From positions 1 to 59,204 of the forward strand of contig JAQSDW010000023.1 of assembly GCA_029946105.1 (NCBI GenBank): a stretch of DNA of 59,204 nucleotides, given 5' to 3'. The DNA comes from Reyranella sp. Lineage in GTDB: Bacteria > Pseudomonadota > Alphaproteobacteria > Reyranellales > Reyranellaceae. The notes beneath the pieces were generated by a model. That model searched no databases, had not been told where the DNA came from, and saw only the letters and a list, made by a program, of their open reading frames with translations. Position 1 is the stretch's first letter. The number at the start of each line of letters is the position of its first letter. Below, in pieces: positions 1-8,389 of this stretch. A program made the position numbers and the translations under genes.

Positions 1-105
1 CTGGCGCATCATCGGCCATCACTCCGGTCCAGTCCCCTCGGTCGAGACGCAACAGTCGACACCCGCCGCCTCATCCGCGCCGACGCGCGACCGGCGCAGG
101 CTGCA
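1..105. other. Left flank, no supported gene
   Basis: This stretch lies downstream of the Rid-family gene. On the minus strand ATG codons occur near positions 9-19 behind a GGAG-like sequence, so the next gene of the minus-strand operon may begin here and run off the window. Too little is visible to identify it. No hairpin with a T-run is seen, so the operon may continue. Confidence 0.2.
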
Positions 106-525
106 CTAGGCGACGTGAGGAAGCAAAACCGGAGAGGGTTCCACCTCGACAAGGAATTCCTCCCGGGCGAGGCCAGGAACGCCGATCCAGGTCGAGCACG
201 GCAACTTGTCGCCGAATACCGCCTTGAGAGCGCCGGCGATGGCCTTGCCTTCGTGCATGTGGCTTTGCTTGACGTAAATGCGCAGCGAGCCGACCTGATC
301 GAGCGTCGCGCCGACCGATTCCAGTGCGACGGCAACGTTCGCGAGGCTCTTTTCGAGTTGGCGGCGAACGTCGCCAGCGCCGATGATGTTTCGTTCGGCG
401 TCCCAAGCCGTCTGGCCTGACACGTGAACCTCGCGGCCGGCGGAGGTCGTCACGATCGCGACCTGCGCAAAGCCGAACTGTCGACTATCGAAGAGTCCGG
501 CTGGAACATGGATCGATCGGCTCAT
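106..525 (-). CDS. Rid family (YjgF/YER057c/UK114) protein, divergent
   Basis: The 139-aa product has the length and signature of the YjgF/RidA fold: HVSGQTAWDAE near residues 34-44, the central VGATLDQVGSLRIYV block, and the C-terminal FLVEVE strand. RidA removes reactive enamine/imine intermediates made by PLP enzymes. In canonical RidA a catalytic arginine sits in the P-A-R-S-C-V-E-V segment; the equivalent here reads PCSTWIGV, with Ser in place of Arg. This suggests a Rid subgroup without the usual deaminase activity (inference). The ATG at 525 follows an AGGAG motif. The gene sits 14 nt after an LprI/DUF3298 gene and two genes after a PLP aminotransferase, in one minus-strand operon. Confidence 0.85.
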   Translation of the reverse strand: MSRSIHVPAGLFDSRQFGFAQVAIVTTSAGREVHVSGQTAWDAERNIIGAGDVRRQLEKSLANVAVALESVGATLDQVGSLRIYVKQSHMHEGKAIAGALKAVFGDKLPCSTWIGVPGLAREEFLVEVEPSPVLLPHVA

Positions 526-539
526 GACGACTCCTCATC

Positions 540-1526
540 TCATCGTGCAATCGGCCCGTCGGCACGGATGAGCGTCCGCAGGCGGCTGTAAGGGATAGCG
601 ACCTGGTAGGTTCCCGCCGAGTAAGGCCCGACATCGTATGGGTTGAAGATGATCTCCAACCCATCGGCCTTAAAGAGATAGCGTCCCGGCTCTGCCATCA
701 GCTCGGCCAGCTTGGCGGGCTCGAGGGCATCGTCGAAACCGGGGCGTTCGACGAACTGCTTCTTGAGATCGGCAGCGACGATCGCCGTCACAGTGCGCAG
801 CCATTCACCGCCTGCCGTGAAGGCATTCTCCGGCTTCAGATCGCGACCGGTGCGCAGGTCGACCAGCACGACGTAGGTGCTGCCGTTGCCGTGAGCGCCG
901 CCGGTGAAGCTGTAACTGCTCATCTCGACCGAGATCGCCGCCGGACCGGGCCGATGCAGGCCAAAACTCTGCTCGTAACTCCAGGTCTGCTCGATGTCGT
1001 CGCCGATATCGGCTGCCGGAACCGACTCTCCGGCGGCTTCCTTCGCCATATTGGCTAACTTCGTGTTGAGGGCGGTGAAATTGATCGCGGGCCCATCGAA
1101 CTGCGGATAGCTGGCGTCGATGCGATAGCGCGTCGCCTTCACCTTGCCCGCCCGGACGATGGCCTGCTCGCTGACGAACGGATAGGCGCCGGTGCCGAAT
1201 TCCTTCAGTAACGCGAGGCGGTTCTCGTAGCGCGACTTCAGGCACTCTGCCGCATCCTCACCGATACATGCGCGGTTGCGATTTCCGATCCAGCGCTGTT
1301 GATCCTTCACCAGATGGTCTTTTGCCCCTCCGCTGAGCTTGCTCGCCAGTGCCGCGTAGACCGACGCCACATTGCGATCGGCCTTGGCAAGCTCCGCGCT
1401 CTTGCAGATCGTGCGCTCGACCGGTATCGAGGCCTTGGCACAATCAAAGCTCGGGCCGCTCTGCGCCTGTGCCGGTGCGGCCTCGACAACGGCGAGAAGT
1501 ACGGCTGTCGCGAGCAGCCTCCTCAT
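540..1526 (-). CDS. Secreted LprI-domain / DUF3298-like protein
   Basis: The 328-aa product starts with a signal peptide (MRRLLATAVLLAV, cleavage near AQA at about residue 22). Residues about 27-100 have the spaced cysteines (FDCAKA, TICKS, RACIGE, ECLKS) of the lysozyme-inhibitor LprI-type domain. The C-terminal two thirds contain the SYSFTGGAHGN pattern typical of DUF3298/RsiV-like domains. A periplasmic or envelope role is likely; the ligand is unknown. An open frame extends about 105 codons upstream, but the ATG at 1526 is chosen because it begins a proper signal peptide and overlaps the aminotransferase stop codon by 4 nt (ATGA), implying translational coupling. Confidence 0.8.
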   Translation of the reverse strand: MRRLLATAVLLAVVEAAPAQAQSGPSFDCAKASIPVERTICKSAELAKADRNVASVYAALASKLSGGAKDHLVKDQQRWIGNRNRACIGEDAAECLKSRYENRLALLKEFGTGAYPFVSEQAIVRAGKVKATRYRIDASYPQFDGPAINFTALNTKLANMAKEAAGESVPAADIGDDIEQTWSYEQSFGLHRPGPAAISVEMSSYSFTGGAHGNGSTYVVLVDLRTGRDLKPENAFTAGGEWLRTVTAIVAADLKKQFVERPGFDDALEPAKLAELMAEPGRYLFKADGLEIIFNPYDVGPYSAGTYQVAIPYSRLRTLIRADGPIAR

Positions 1527-2674
1527 GTCCGCCGCCACGCCTTGAGCCGCCGCACGGCGGCTTCCATTTCCGCGGTCGATCCGGCAAACGATATGCGTAG
1601 CGTGCCAGCGCCGCGCGCCCGGTCGAAGTCCACGCCGGGTGTCGTCGCCACGCCAGCCTCGCTCAGCATCCGGCGGCAGAACTCGCGACTGTCGTTGGTG
1701 AGGTGGGAAACGTCGGCATAGATATAGAAGGCGCCCTGCGCCGGAGTGAGACGGTCGAGACCGGCCGTCGGCAGCCCCGCCATCAGCAGGTCGCGGTTGG
1801 CGCGGTAGCGCCGGACATGGCCGTCGAGCTCGTCGCGGCACTCGAAGGCCGCGAGTGCTGCATGCTGCGACAGCGTCGGCACAGAGATGAAGAAATTCTG
1901 CGTCAACCGTTCGATCGGCCGGACGAGGTCGGGCGGTACGACCAGCCAGCCGACACGCCAGCCGGTCATCGAGAAATATTTCGAGAAACTATTGACCACG
2001 ATCGCGGTCTCCGACACCTCGACCGCCGAATGGGTTTCGCCCTCGTAGACGATGCCATGATAGATCTCGTCGGAGATCAGCCGCACGCCGTTGCGATTGC
2101 ACCAGTCCGCCAACGCCTTCAACTCGGCACGGTTCACCATCGTACCGGTAGGGTTAGATGGGCTGGCCAGGATCAGGCCGTCGATCTTGCCGGCTTTCTC
2201 CAATGCCGCGACGGTCGGCTGGAAGCGATCGGCGGCCGAGGTGGGTAGGTCCACGACATCGAGATTGAGCGCCACCAGGATGTTGCGGTAGGCGGGATAG
2301 CCGGGTGCCGCCAGCGCCACCCGGTCCCCAGCATCGAAGCTCGCCAGGAAGACCAGGGGAAAGCCCCCCGACGACCCAGTTGTGACGATCACCCGCTCGG
2401 CCGGCACATCGGCGCCATAAAAGTCGCGATAGTGCCGCGCGATGCGTTCGCGCAACGCCGGGATCCCGAGCGCCGCGACATAGCCGATACGATCCGAATC
2501 GAGCGCGGCGCGGGCCGCCGCCAGAGCACCCTTCGGCGCCGGCGTGCTGGGCTGGCCGACTTCCAGATGGATGACCGTGTCGCCGGCGGCCTCCTTCTCG
2601 GCCGCCGCCGCCATGACATCCATCACGATGAATGGATCGACGGCACCGGACCGGCGCGACAGCTTTCCCGACAT
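1523..2674 (-). CDS. Class I/II PLP-dependent aminotransferase
   Basis: The 383-aa protein is a fold-type I aminotransferase of the AspC/PatA kind. The PLP-binding features are visible: SPSNPTG (Asn about 174), SDEIYHG (Asp about 202), the Schiff-base lysine in NSFSKYF (Lys about 232) and the phosphate-binding Arg in GWRVGW. Substrate specificity cannot be read from the sequence; aspartate or aromatic amino acids are possible. The ATG at 2674 (MSGKLSRRS) is preferred over a longer upstream frame, which would overlap the preceding gene. It lies 16 nt after the GGT-like gene and overlaps the next gene by 4 nt, in an operon that ends with a Rid-family gene. Confidence 0.9.
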   Translation of the reverse strand: MSGKLSRRSGAVDPFIVMDVMAAAAEKEAAGDTVIHLEVGQPSTPAPKGALAAARAALDSDRIGYVAALGIPALRERIARHYRDFYGADVPAERVIVTTGSSGGFPLVFLASFDAGDRVALAAPGYPAYRNILVALNLDVVDLPTSAADRFQPTVAALEKAGKIDGLILASPSNPTGTMVNRAELKALADWCNRNGVRLISDEIYHGIVYEGETHSAVEVSETAIVVNSFSKYFSMTGWRVGWLVVPPDLVRPIERLTQNFFISVPTLSQHAALAAFECRDELDGHVRRYRANRDLLMAGLPTAGLDRLTPAQGAFYIYADVSHLTNDSREFCRRMLSEAGVATTPGVDFDRARGAGTLRISFAGSTAEMEAAVRRLKAWRRT

Positions 2675-2690
2675 GAACGGCAGCCCTGGG

Positions 2691-4013
2691 CTAGTTGGCA
2701 AGCAGCGCGAGCCCGGCGCCGGCCGGATCGACAGCGCCCCGGCAAGTGTTCGCACCGCCCCGCAATCCGCTCGGACAAGCGATGGCGTTGACGAAGCCAC
2801 CCTGGCCGCGGCGCTGGGCCAATACGCTGGCAAGGTTCTGCCCTGCCTCGATCGTCGCCCGCGCCACGATACCCGTCGCCTGGGCCGCCGTCGGCGCTCC
2901 GCCGCCGGCGCCAGCGAAGACGAATTCACCGTTGCTGGGATAGGCAATGATCATCGGACTGACAGATGCCGCGTCAGGTGTCGGCGCCCCGAGCAGGATG
3001 CCGGTTCCCGGCACGACCATGCGGGCGCCGAACAACTGGCCCATCGACAGGCTGCAGGCGACGGCATTGGCCTTGTTGTCGACCGCAACCAGGCCAGCGA
3101 AGCCACCCGAATCGGTTGGCGTCCCCCCGCCCGGTGCCTGGCCACGCCAGCCCGCCAGAGCGGCGGCACCCGCCATTGGCGGCGGTGCAACGTAGATGCG
3201 CTGACGGCCAAAAGTGCCGAAATTTTCGCTCACCGGCAGCCCCGCTTGCGGCACCGCGCGACGCAGCGCATCGAGGGGCAGACTGCCGCCCATCTGCGAG
3301 ATCTGATCGGACAGGGTGCGCGCAAAGGTTCCCTGGAAGAAGTCGACGCCGCCGCGCGAGCGGATCACGGCCAGCGTCCCGGCGAGCTCGGGCTGCACCA
3401 GGTTGCTGCCCTCGGCTAACGCGCCGCCGAAGATACGTTGGGCTTCGCGATCGGCCGCGAGAAGGGCGCCGCCGGCCTGGAGGTCACGTGCAAGCGCCCG
3501 CGACACCGGGACACCGAACCGGGCCAGACGCTCCGCGGCCGCAACAGACTGCTCCCACCGGCCCTGGCCGTGGCGAACATGCATGAGCGTCATCGCGCGT
3601 ACGCCAGTCGGTATCATGAACGACACGCCATTGACCGCACCCGGCGCCGCGACGGGGGCAAATACGAACGATTCGGCTGCCAGAGTCTTGCTGTTGTGGA
3701 CAATGCAAGCACCCGAAGCGCCCAATCCACCCGCCGAAGGCAAGGTAACCGCGAGCGCGAAATACATGGCGACCGCGGCATCGACCGCATTGCCACCGCC
3801 TGCCAGGATTTCACGGCCAATCTCCGCCGCGCGGCTCTCGTCGGCGGCAACGGCGGCGAATGAAGCCCCCCGGAAAACGCCCGACAGACCCGACCTGTTG
3901 GGAGTCCGGCCGGTCGGATTTGTGGCATTTGAGGCGTCCTCGGTCGCCACATCGGTCTCACTTCTGCCACAAGCCGACAGCAAAAGGACGCCCACAAGCG
4001 CCAAGCTGCGCAA
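2691..4013 (-). CDS. Gamma-glutamyltransferase-fold lipoprotein, probably inactive
   Basis: The protein (about 440 aa) begins with a hydrophobic stretch ending in a lipobox (LLLSAC), so it is probably a lipoprotein. The GGNAVDAAVAM block and GGLGASGA motif match the N-terminal region of gamma-glutamyltranspeptidases (GGTs). The small-subunit region is recognisable by VDNKANAVACS, GTGILLG, SVSPMI and AGAGGGAP. GGTs mature by cleavage before a Thr in a T-T-H-x-S-V-V-D motif; here the equivalent reads FAGLVAVD, so the nucleophile appears to be missing. The family is usually about 550-580 aa, so this one is short. The start is uncertain: TTG 4013 gives a short n-region, while ATG 4076 adds a basic n-region but overlaps the divergent M48 gene. 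Confidence 0.7.
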   Translation of the reverse strand: MRSLALVGVLLLSACGRSETDVATEDASNATNPTGRTPNRSGLSGVFRGASFAAVAADESRAAEIGREILAGGGNAVDAAVAMYFALAVTLPSAGGLGASGACIVHNSKTLAAESFVFAPVAAPGAVNGVSFMIPTGVRAMTLMHVRHGQGRWEQSVAAAERLARFGVPVSRALARDLQAGGALLAADREAQRIFGGALAEGSNLVQPELAGTLAVIRSRGGVDFFQGTFARTLSDQISQMGGSLPLDALRRAVPQAGLPVSENFGTFGRQRIYVAPPPMAGAAALAGWRGQAPGGGTPTDSGGFAGLVAVDNKANAVACSLSMGQLFGARMVVPGTGILLGAPTPDAASVSPMIIAYPSNGEFVFAGAGGGAPTAAQATGIVARATIEAGQNLASVLAQRRGQGGFVNAIACPSGLRGGANTCRGAVDPAGAGLALLAN

Positions 4014-4053
4014 TTGACGTGGCCGCCGCGCGTTCCTAGCCTGTTCGACAGCC

Positions 4054-5418
4054 GTGCCGCCCGTGTTCAAACGCATCACCATCCTCATTTGCCTCTCGCT
4101 GCTCGCGCTGGCGCCGTTTCGTGCCGCCCACGCGCAGCGCATCAATCTCATACGCGATGCGGAGATCGAGAACACCATCCGCACCTTCGTCATCCCGATC
4201 TGGAGGGCGGCAGGCCTCGACCCCAACGCGGTCGAGATCATGATCGTCCAGGACGGTTCGCTCAACGCCTTCGTGGCCGGCGGCCAGCGGATATTCATAA
4301 ATACCGGCCTGATCATGCGGACCGAGACGCCCAACCAGCTCATCGGCGTGCTCGCACACGAAAGTGGCCATATCGCGGGCGGACATCTTGCCCGCATGCA
4401 GGAAGAGCTACGCTCGCTCTCGACCATGCAGATCCTTGAAACGATCCTCGCCGGCGGCGCCATGGCGGGTGGCTCGCTCTCTGGCGGCGGCATCGGCAAG
4501 GGTGGCCCGAGCGCCGGCGGGAACAAGGCGCCGGGGTCGATCATGTCCTTCCTGAAATATTCACAGACCCAAGAGTCGGCCGCCGATCAGGCGGCGATGA
4601 GCTATCTCCAGAAGACCGGGCAGTCGCCGAAAGGATCAATCGAGTTTCTGCGCACCCTGCAGAAGGAGGAGCGTCTGGCGATGACGCAGCGCGATCCCTA
4701 TCTGACGACCCATCCTCTGACGCCGGACCGGATCGATGCATTCGAACAGGCCGCCGCACGGTCTCCCTACGTCAATACGCCTGATACGCCCCAGAACCTG
4801 GCCATGCATCACCGCATCGTGGCCAAGCTCTATGGCTTCGTGGCGCCCGACGTTGCCCTCCAGCGTTTCAGCGAGGCCGACCGCTCGGTGCCGGCGCGCT
4901 ACGCCCGTGGCATCGCGCTCTATCGCAAGGGCTCGCTGGGTTCGGCATTGCTCACCATCGACGGGCTGCTGAAGGAATACCCAAACGATCCCTACTTCAA
5001 CGAGGTGCGCGGCCAGATGCTGTACGAGAACGGCCGCCCCGCCGAGGCCGTCGTCTCCTACCGCCGCGCCGTCCAGCTGCTGCCCTCAAGCGGACTGTTG
5101 AAGATCGACCTGGCGCGCGCCCTGCTCGATACCAACAATACCGAAAATGAACGCGAGGCCCTGCGCAATCTCGAGCTCGCGGTGCAAACGGAGAGCGGCT
5201 CCTTCGACCTGTGGCGGCTTATGGCAGCCGGCTATTCCAAACAGAACAACGCCGGCATGACGTCGCTGGCCCGGGCTGAAATGGCAATCCTTCGCGGCCA
5301 GCGCTCGGAAGCGCAATCCCACGCCGCGACGGCAGAACGCGGCCTGCAGCCAGGAACGCCGGCCTGGCAGCGCGCCCAGGACATCAAGGCCTATATCGAC
5401 TCGCGGCCGAAGCGCTAG
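4054..5418 (+). CDS. Periplasmic M48 metalloprotease with TPRs (BepA/YfgC-like)
   Basis: This 454-aa product has a signal peptide (hydrophobic core LICLSLLALAPF, AHA cleavage site), the zinc-protease motif HESGH at about 102-106, and a downstream glutamate in QESAADQA (about 174) as third ligand. The C-terminal half contains TPR-like helices (YENGRPAEAVVSYRRAVQL). This is the architecture of BepA, which edits and degrades misassembled outer-membrane proteins in the periplasm. The start is GTG at 4054; a second GTG at 4063 is possible. The gene is divergent from the GGT-like lipoprotein with only about 40 nt between proposed starts, and is followed after 47 nt by a DsbA-like gene, so both appear to serve envelope protein quality control. 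Confidence 0.88.
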   Translation: MPPVFKRITILICLSLLALAPFRAAHAQRINLIRDAEIENTIRTFVIPIWRAAGLDPNAVEIMIVQDGSLNAFVAGGQRIFINTGLIMRTETPNQLIGVLAHESGHIAGGHLARMQEELRSLSTMQILETILAGGAMAGGSLSGGGIGKGGPSAGGNKAPGSIMSFLKYSQTQESAADQAAMSYLQKTGQSPKGSIEFLRTLQKEERLAMTQRDPYLTTHPLTPDRIDAFEQAAARSPYVNTPDTPQNLAMHHRIVAKLYGFVAPDVALQRFSEADRSVPARYARGIALYRKGSLGSALLTIDGLLKEYPNDPYFNEVRGQMLYENGRPAEAVVSYRRAVQLLPSSGLLKIDLARALLDTNNTENEREALRNLELAVQTESGSFDLWRLMAAGYSKQNNAGMTSLARAEMAILRGQRSEAQSHAATAERGLQPGTPAWQRAQDIKAYIDSRPKR

Positions 5419-5465
5419 CGATCCACGCGACCGGCCCCCAACCCTTCCTTCCGGAGTTCAAGACA

Positions 5466-6233
5466 ATGCCTTCGCTCCTTCTCGCAATTTGTGCCGCCCT
5501 GGTCGCGGGCGGCGCGCTTCTCGCCACCGCCGCCACCTCCCCAACCCACCTCGCCGCACCGGCTGTGGCCGCCGATACCGGTGACAAGGCAGCGTTCGGC
5601 CGGAAGATCCGGGACTTTCTGGTCGCCAATCCTGAAGTGCTGGTCGAGGCGATGCAGGAATTCGAGCGCCGGCAGGACAGCCAGCGCGATTCGGTCGCGC
5701 AGAAGGCGATCAGCCAGCACAAGGCCGAGCTGTTCTCGGACCCCGAAGCCCCGTCAGGCGGCAACGCCGGCGGTGACGTCGTCGTCGTCGATTTCAACGA
5801 CTACCAATGCCCCTATTGCAAGCGCGCCCATCTGGCCTTGAAGTCCGTCGCGGCCGCCGACGGCAAGGTCAAGGTCGTCTACAAGGATCTGCCGATTCTG
5901 GGCGAGCCGTCGCGCATTGCGGCGCTCGCCGCACTGGCTTCGGTCAAGCAGGGCAAGCACCAGGCCCTGCACAATGCGCTGATGGAATTCTCCGGCAAAC
6001 TCGATCGCGACCGCATCCTGGAGATCGCCGCGTCGGTCGGCCTCGATGTGGCTCTGCTCCAAAAGGACATGGAAGATCCGAAGTTCAAGCAGCTCATCGA
6101 GCGCAACATGGCCCTGGCCGGCGCCTTGGGCGTGCGCGGCACGCCGGCCTTCGTCATTGGCGATCAGTTCGTTCCCGGTGCCATCGACGCCGACGCGCTG
6201 AAACAACTGATCGCCGAGGCCCGCAAGCGCTAG
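5466..6233 (+). CDS. DsbA-family thiol oxidoreductase
   Basis: The 255-aa protein has an N-terminal export signal (residues about 1-24), an alpha-helical linker (KIRDFLVANPEVLVEAMQEF) seen in trimeric ScsC/DsbG-like proteins, and a thioredoxin domain with the active site CPYC at Cys115/Cys118. The cis-proline loop GTPAFVIGD is present near residue 226. It should act in the periplasm on cysteines of exported proteins; whether it works as oxidase or isomerase is not visible. It follows the M48 protease by 47 nt. Its stop codon is only 6 nt from the stop of the convergent gene, with no room for a separate terminator. Confidence 0.88.
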   Translation: MPSLLLAICAALVAGGALLATAATSPTHLAAPAVAADTGDKAAFGRKIRDFLVANPEVLVEAMQEFERRQDSQRDSVAQKAISQHKAELFSDPEAPSGGNAGGDVVVVDFNDYQCPYCKRAHLALKSVAAADGKVKVVYKDLPILGEPSRIAALAALASVKQGKHQALHNALMEFSGKLDRDRILEIAASVGLDVALLQKDMEDPKFKQLIERNMALAGALGVRGTPAFVIGDQFVPGAIDADALKQLIAEARKR

Positions 6234-6239
6234 CCTGCT

Positions 6240-7718
6240 CTAACGCGACAGCGTTGCCGTCAGCCCGAGGGCATTGACCAGATCGGCGCCGGGACTCGTC
6301 AGGTAGTCGATCCGGTCAATGGCAAGCGGAGGTTCGGGACGGGCATCGACCGTGAGCGTGCCACCCTTCTCAACGAAGCGTGCGACTGCGTCGAGCAGTT
6401 GCGTCAGGTTCTGGGTGATCAATAGGCCGGCGGGCTGAAAGCGCCTGACATCACGCGCCAAGTTGGCCCGCACTGTCGCCGCCGGTTGGCCGGTCGTCGC
6501 CGCGAGCGCCTTGAGCCCGCGTTCCAGCAGGCCGCCGTCGGCCAGAACCAGCTGCGCCGAAGCAAGGGCCGCCTTCGAATCGTAAAGGGCTGCCGTATCG
6601 CCGTCATCGACGACATGCCAGAAGGCGTCGTCGGCACCCACGAGCCGGGCGGTGAAGCTGATCTCGGCAAGATCGGGCCCGGAAAGCGCGCAGCGATCGA
6701 TGGTGACTTCATCCCGCTCGCGGTCCTCGACCCCGGCACAGTCGAAGCCCAGCTTGAGTTCGCGCAGGCCCATCGCCTGCAAGGCCATACGCAACGTCAG
6801 AGCCTCGAGGTTGCGCAGCGGCGGCGCCAGCACAAACCCCTCTATGCGCGTTCGCGTGCGACTGACCTTGGCGTTTTCGCGAAGAGTCTCGATGGTCACC
6901 GCGCTCAGCGACGCACCGTAGCGCGTGAACATTTCACCGCCGAAGCCGACCGCACTTGCGCGTTCGACCTTGACCTGCCCAATCGGGTCATTGGGCCGCC
7001 AGTCGGCCGACGACAAAGCCGCCAGGATCCGACGCGTGTCGAGACCGCGGACGTCGATGTTGGCCACTCGATACAGCGGTGCGCGGCCCGCGCTTGCCGT
7101 GACCTCGAAGCCGAGGGCGGTGGCTGATGCCATGCGGCCGCCTTCGTAGCGGTCGATGTCGATCTTCGATGCGCCGTAGGTGTCGCCACTTCCCGGCGAG
7201 GCGAAGACGGTTCCGATCTGCTCGAAACGTCGGACCGACAATGCTCTCATCGCCCGGGCGAGAAGAACCACGTCATGGTAAGGCCCATCGTCCGAAGCAT
7301 CGAAACGGGCGAGGTCGAGCCCTTCCAGCACGAGCGATTCGACGCTCCATGTTCCGGCGATGCCCCGATCGCCGAAGCGGATCTGCTGCAGTTCGACGCG
7401 GTCGGCCTGCAGCGGGCTTCCCCATTGGAACCCAGCCAGAGGCGTGCGTCCCCGCAGCAACTCGGCGAGCGGCCAGCCGAGCCCCGAGGCCTCCCATCGG
7501 CCGATGGACAATCCAGCGGCATGGCTCGACTTGACGTCCGCAAGCATCACACGACGCGCCAGCAGCCCAACCTCCACCTGCCCTACCGTCGTCGCCCCGT
7601 TGCGCTCGATCTCGGCCTTGATGCGCGAGGCGGCAAATCCTTCCACAAGCGGAAACGCCGCCGCGACGATGCCCGCCAGGGCGACGGCGGCGATCCCGGC
7701 AATGATGCCTTTCTTCAC
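6240..7718 (-). CDS. Unknown envelope protein, one N-terminal membrane segment
   Basis: I do not recognise a firm family for this 492-aa protein. It begins MKKGIIAGIAAVALAG with a single hydrophobic segment (about 5-25), followed by a long region rich in beta-strand-like alternation (VGQVEVGLLARRVMLADVKS, ADRVELQQIRFGDRG). This resembles the repeat style of AsmA/DUF945-like periplasmic proteins. Only one cysteine pair is seen (FDCAGVEDRE, IDRCALSG). It overlaps maiA by 4 nt (ATGA), so it is translated with the homogentisate genes although no role in that pathway is evident. An AsmA-like lipid-transfer role is possible but unproven. Confidence 0.65.
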   Translation of the reverse strand: MKKGIIAGIAAVALAGIVAAAFPLVEGFAASRIKAEIERNGATTVGQVEVGLLARRVMLADVKSSHAAGLSIGRWEASGLGWPLAELLRGRTPLAGFQWGSPLQADRVELQQIRFGDRGIAGTWSVESLVLEGLDLARFDASDDGPYHDVVLLARAMRALSVRRFEQIGTVFASPGSGDTYGASKIDIDRYEGGRMASATALGFEVTASAGRAPLYRVANIDVRGLDTRRILAALSSADWRPNDPIGQVKVERASAVGFGGEMFTRYGASLSAVTIETLRENAKVSRTRTRIEGFVLAPPLRNLEALTLRMALQAMGLRELKLGFDCAGVEDRERDEVTIDRCALSGPDLAEISFTARLVGADDAFWHVVDDGDTAALYDSKAALASAQLVLADGGLLERGLKALAATTGQPAATVRANLARDVRRFQPAGLLITQNLTQLLDAVARFVEKGGTLTVDARPEPPLAIDRIDYLTSPGADLVNALGLTATLSR

Positions 7719-8359
7719 GCTTCGGCGTCCGGTTGCTTGGCGGGCTGGGCGGCGTCGAAAGCCGGCAGCCTCATACAGGCGTCATAGATGCGCTGGATGG
7801 TCGGGTACTTCTTCATATCGACCTTGAAGCGCGCGGCATTGAACACCTGCGGGATTAGGCAGAGATCGGCCATGGTCGGCGCATCGCCGTGGCTGAAGGT
7901 GCCTGTCTTCGGGTCTTTCGAAATCGTTGCCTCGTAGGCATCGAAGCCGGTCTCGATCCAGTGCCGCGACCAGGCGAAGGCGCTCTCCTCGGTCTGGCCG
8001 AATTTCTCACGCAGATAACCCATCACCCGCAGATTCTGGATAGGGTGGATATCGGCGGTCGGAATGAGCGCCAGTGCCCGAACCCGCGCACGCCCCACCG
8101 GATCCTTGGGCAACAGCGGTGGCTGAGGATGGGTTTCCTCCAGATATTCGAGGATGGCGAGCGACTGGGTCAGCACCTCGCCGGAATCGAGGACCAGGGC
8201 CGGCACGAGCATCTGTGGATTGAGTGCCGCATAGTCCGGCGCCCTTTGCTCGCCCTTGCGCAGGTGTCGCGATGCATGCTCGACCGTGACGCCCTTGAGA
8301 TTGAGCGCGATCCGCACGCGATAAGCCGCCGACGAACGAAAATAGCCAATGAGCTTCAT
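7715..8359 (-). CDS. maiA: Maleylacetoacetate isomerase (zeta-class GST)
   Basis: The 214-aa protein has the thioredoxin-like N-terminal domain of glutathione transferases with the zeta-class signature SSAAYRVRIALN (residues 9-20) and the LVPALVLDSGEVLTQSLAIL block that binds glutathione. The C-terminal helical domain includes GDAPTMADLCLIPQ. It isomerises maleylacetoacetate to fumarylacetoacetate in tyrosine breakdown. Its position directly after fahA, hmgA and hpd on the same strand settles the assignment among GSTs. The stop overlaps the start of the following unknown membrane protein. Confidence 0.93.
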   Translation of the reverse strand: MKLIGYFRSSAAYRVRIALNLKGVTVEHASRHLRKGEQRAPDYAALNPQMLVPALVLDSGEVLTQSLAILEYLEETHPQPPLLPKDPVGRARVRALALIPTADIHPIQNLRVMGYLREKFGQTEESAFAWSRHWIETGFDAYEATISKDPKTGTFSHGDAPTMADLCLIPQVFNAARFKVDMKKYPTIQRIYDACMRLPAFDAAQPAKQPDAEA

Positions 8360-8389
8360 GACCGCCTCCAGTGGTCACTCTAGCATGGC

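Noticed and set aside
540-1841. 433-codon version of the LprI/DUF3298 protein
   Set aside because: The extra 105 residues are antisense-like, overlap the aminotransferase gene and would bury the signal peptide.
2544-3419. 291-codon plus-strand frame over the aminotransferase and GGT-like genes
   Set aside because: It crosses two genes with clear motifs on the other strand and has low-complexity Arg/Ala composition.
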